Shown here: in pieces, positions 63,663 to 64,000 of the stretch
Layout: every line of letters starts with the position of its first letter
Position numbering within the stretch: the first letter of the stretch is position 1
Assembly: GCA_023421115.1 (NCBI GenBank)
Contig: JAEZUI010000154.1
Coordinates: forward strand, 41,608-105,607
Source: Bacillota bacterium
GTDB taxonomy: Bacteria; Bacillota; Clostridia; Acetivibrionales; Acetivibrionaceae
Reading direction: 5' to 3'
Length of the DNA stretch: 64,000 bases
Notes under the pieces: model-generated
What the model was told of the DNA's origin: nothing
Seen by the model: the letters and a program-made list of their open reading frames with translations, nothing else
The model's database searches: none
Translations under genes and position numbers: made by a program

Positions 63663-64000
63663 TAGAATTATTATTCAATCTAATTAATATATCATATTTT
63701 CGACATTTTTTGAATTGGGTTATTCCAAAAAAACAAAAGGGACTTTTTGTATTTTTTGTGTCTGTCTAAACTAGAACTTTTTTCATTTTTTATACCTCAA
63801 AAGGATTAATTTTTATAGTAGCATGCAATTTCATTATTTGTAATCAAAAAAATATAATTCAATAAATATTTTAACACGGCAAATTCATGAAGGAATATAA
63901 TGGAATCTAAGATATCTAAATAATAAATTATCAAAATAAAAACTGGAATAACAAATATATAAAAGCATTCCAGTTTTTGTTTTGCGTGCGCATGTTAAAT
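63663..64000. other. 338-base AT-rich region with a terminal hairpin
   Basis: Upstream of the FtsK gene. No coding frame is seen. It holds the terminator listed at 63938-63978 and the FtsK promoter region. Confidence 0.4.
63938..63978. terminator. Bidirectional intrinsic terminator
   Basis: Stem aaaaactggaat / attccagttttt with a 17-base loop, followed by gttttg on the plus strand and preceded by tttattttga on the minus. It separates the FtsK gene from whatever lies to the right. Confidence 0.75.

Noticed and set aside
1..64000. CRISPR array
   Set aside because: No set of regularly spaced 25-40-base direct repeats with unique spacers was seen; the only tandem repeats (8698-8787 and 36312-36465) have no spacers.
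1..64000. tRNA or rRNA genes
   Set aside because: No cloverleaf-like stretch with TTCGA loop or rRNA core sequence was seen.

Overview
The window is low-GC DNA from a spore-forming, cellulosome-producing Clostridia lineage. I infer this from a type I dockerin on a secreted M6 protease (53279-55174), a SigI/RsgI-type polysaccharide-sensing regulator, a CotJC spore-coat gene remnant and meso-diaminopimelate dehydrogenase. The Acetivibrio/Ruminiclostridium group is a reasonable guess; the species cannot be fixed from the sequence alone.

Layout. (1) 1-18040 is the right part of an integrative/conjugative element, transcribed leftward: parA, parB, a 2063-residue methylase/helicase, a TOPRIM primase-like gene, an accessory block (HD-domain protein, DUF2262 and DUF4241 immunity-like proteins), an RHH accessory protein, a MobL-type relaxase, small element genes, a truncated VirD4-like coupling protein and an ankyrin gene cut by the window edge. 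Its right end abuts a cotJC gene that has lost its first ~30 codons. (2) 18648-29724 holds a DUF4143 ATPase and a four-gene operon encoding kleisin-like, MukE-like and SMC/MukB-like subunits of Wadjet (Jet) type. The fourth gene is a SNF2 helicase where the nuclease JetD would be expected. (3) 29862-41015 is metabolic and transport DNA: a DUF554 membrane protein, a divergent tryptophanase/tyrosine phenol-lyase homologue, and a YtfQRT-YjfF-like sugar ABC transporter behind a YesM/YesN-like two-component pair. (4) 41216-50841 holds an ABC-2 exporter, a decayed ECF sigma/anti-sigma pair, a chemoreceptor domain fused to a sugar-binding-protein domain, an ACT/UPF0210 pair and a GGDEF-EAL protein flanked by a structured repeat. 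(5) 51200-63662 holds a radical-SAM/DUF4130 pair, a dockerin-bearing protease divergent from a single-chain SigI-RsgI fusion, an alpha/beta hydrolase, a GGDEF/HD-GYP protein, ddh and an FtsK/SpoIIIE translocase.

The strongest candidates for something undescribed are the Jet-like SMC operon with a SNF2 motor instead of JetD, and the membrane-tethered SigI-RsgI fusion next to a cellulosomal protease gene. Next come the MCP-periplasmic-binding-protein fusion, the TnaA-like enzyme lacking its cofactor arginine, and the paired structured repeats around the GGDEF-EAL gene.

All assignments come from reading motifs and recalling families; no database search was run. Pfam/DUF names are recollections and should be confirmed with HMM searches.
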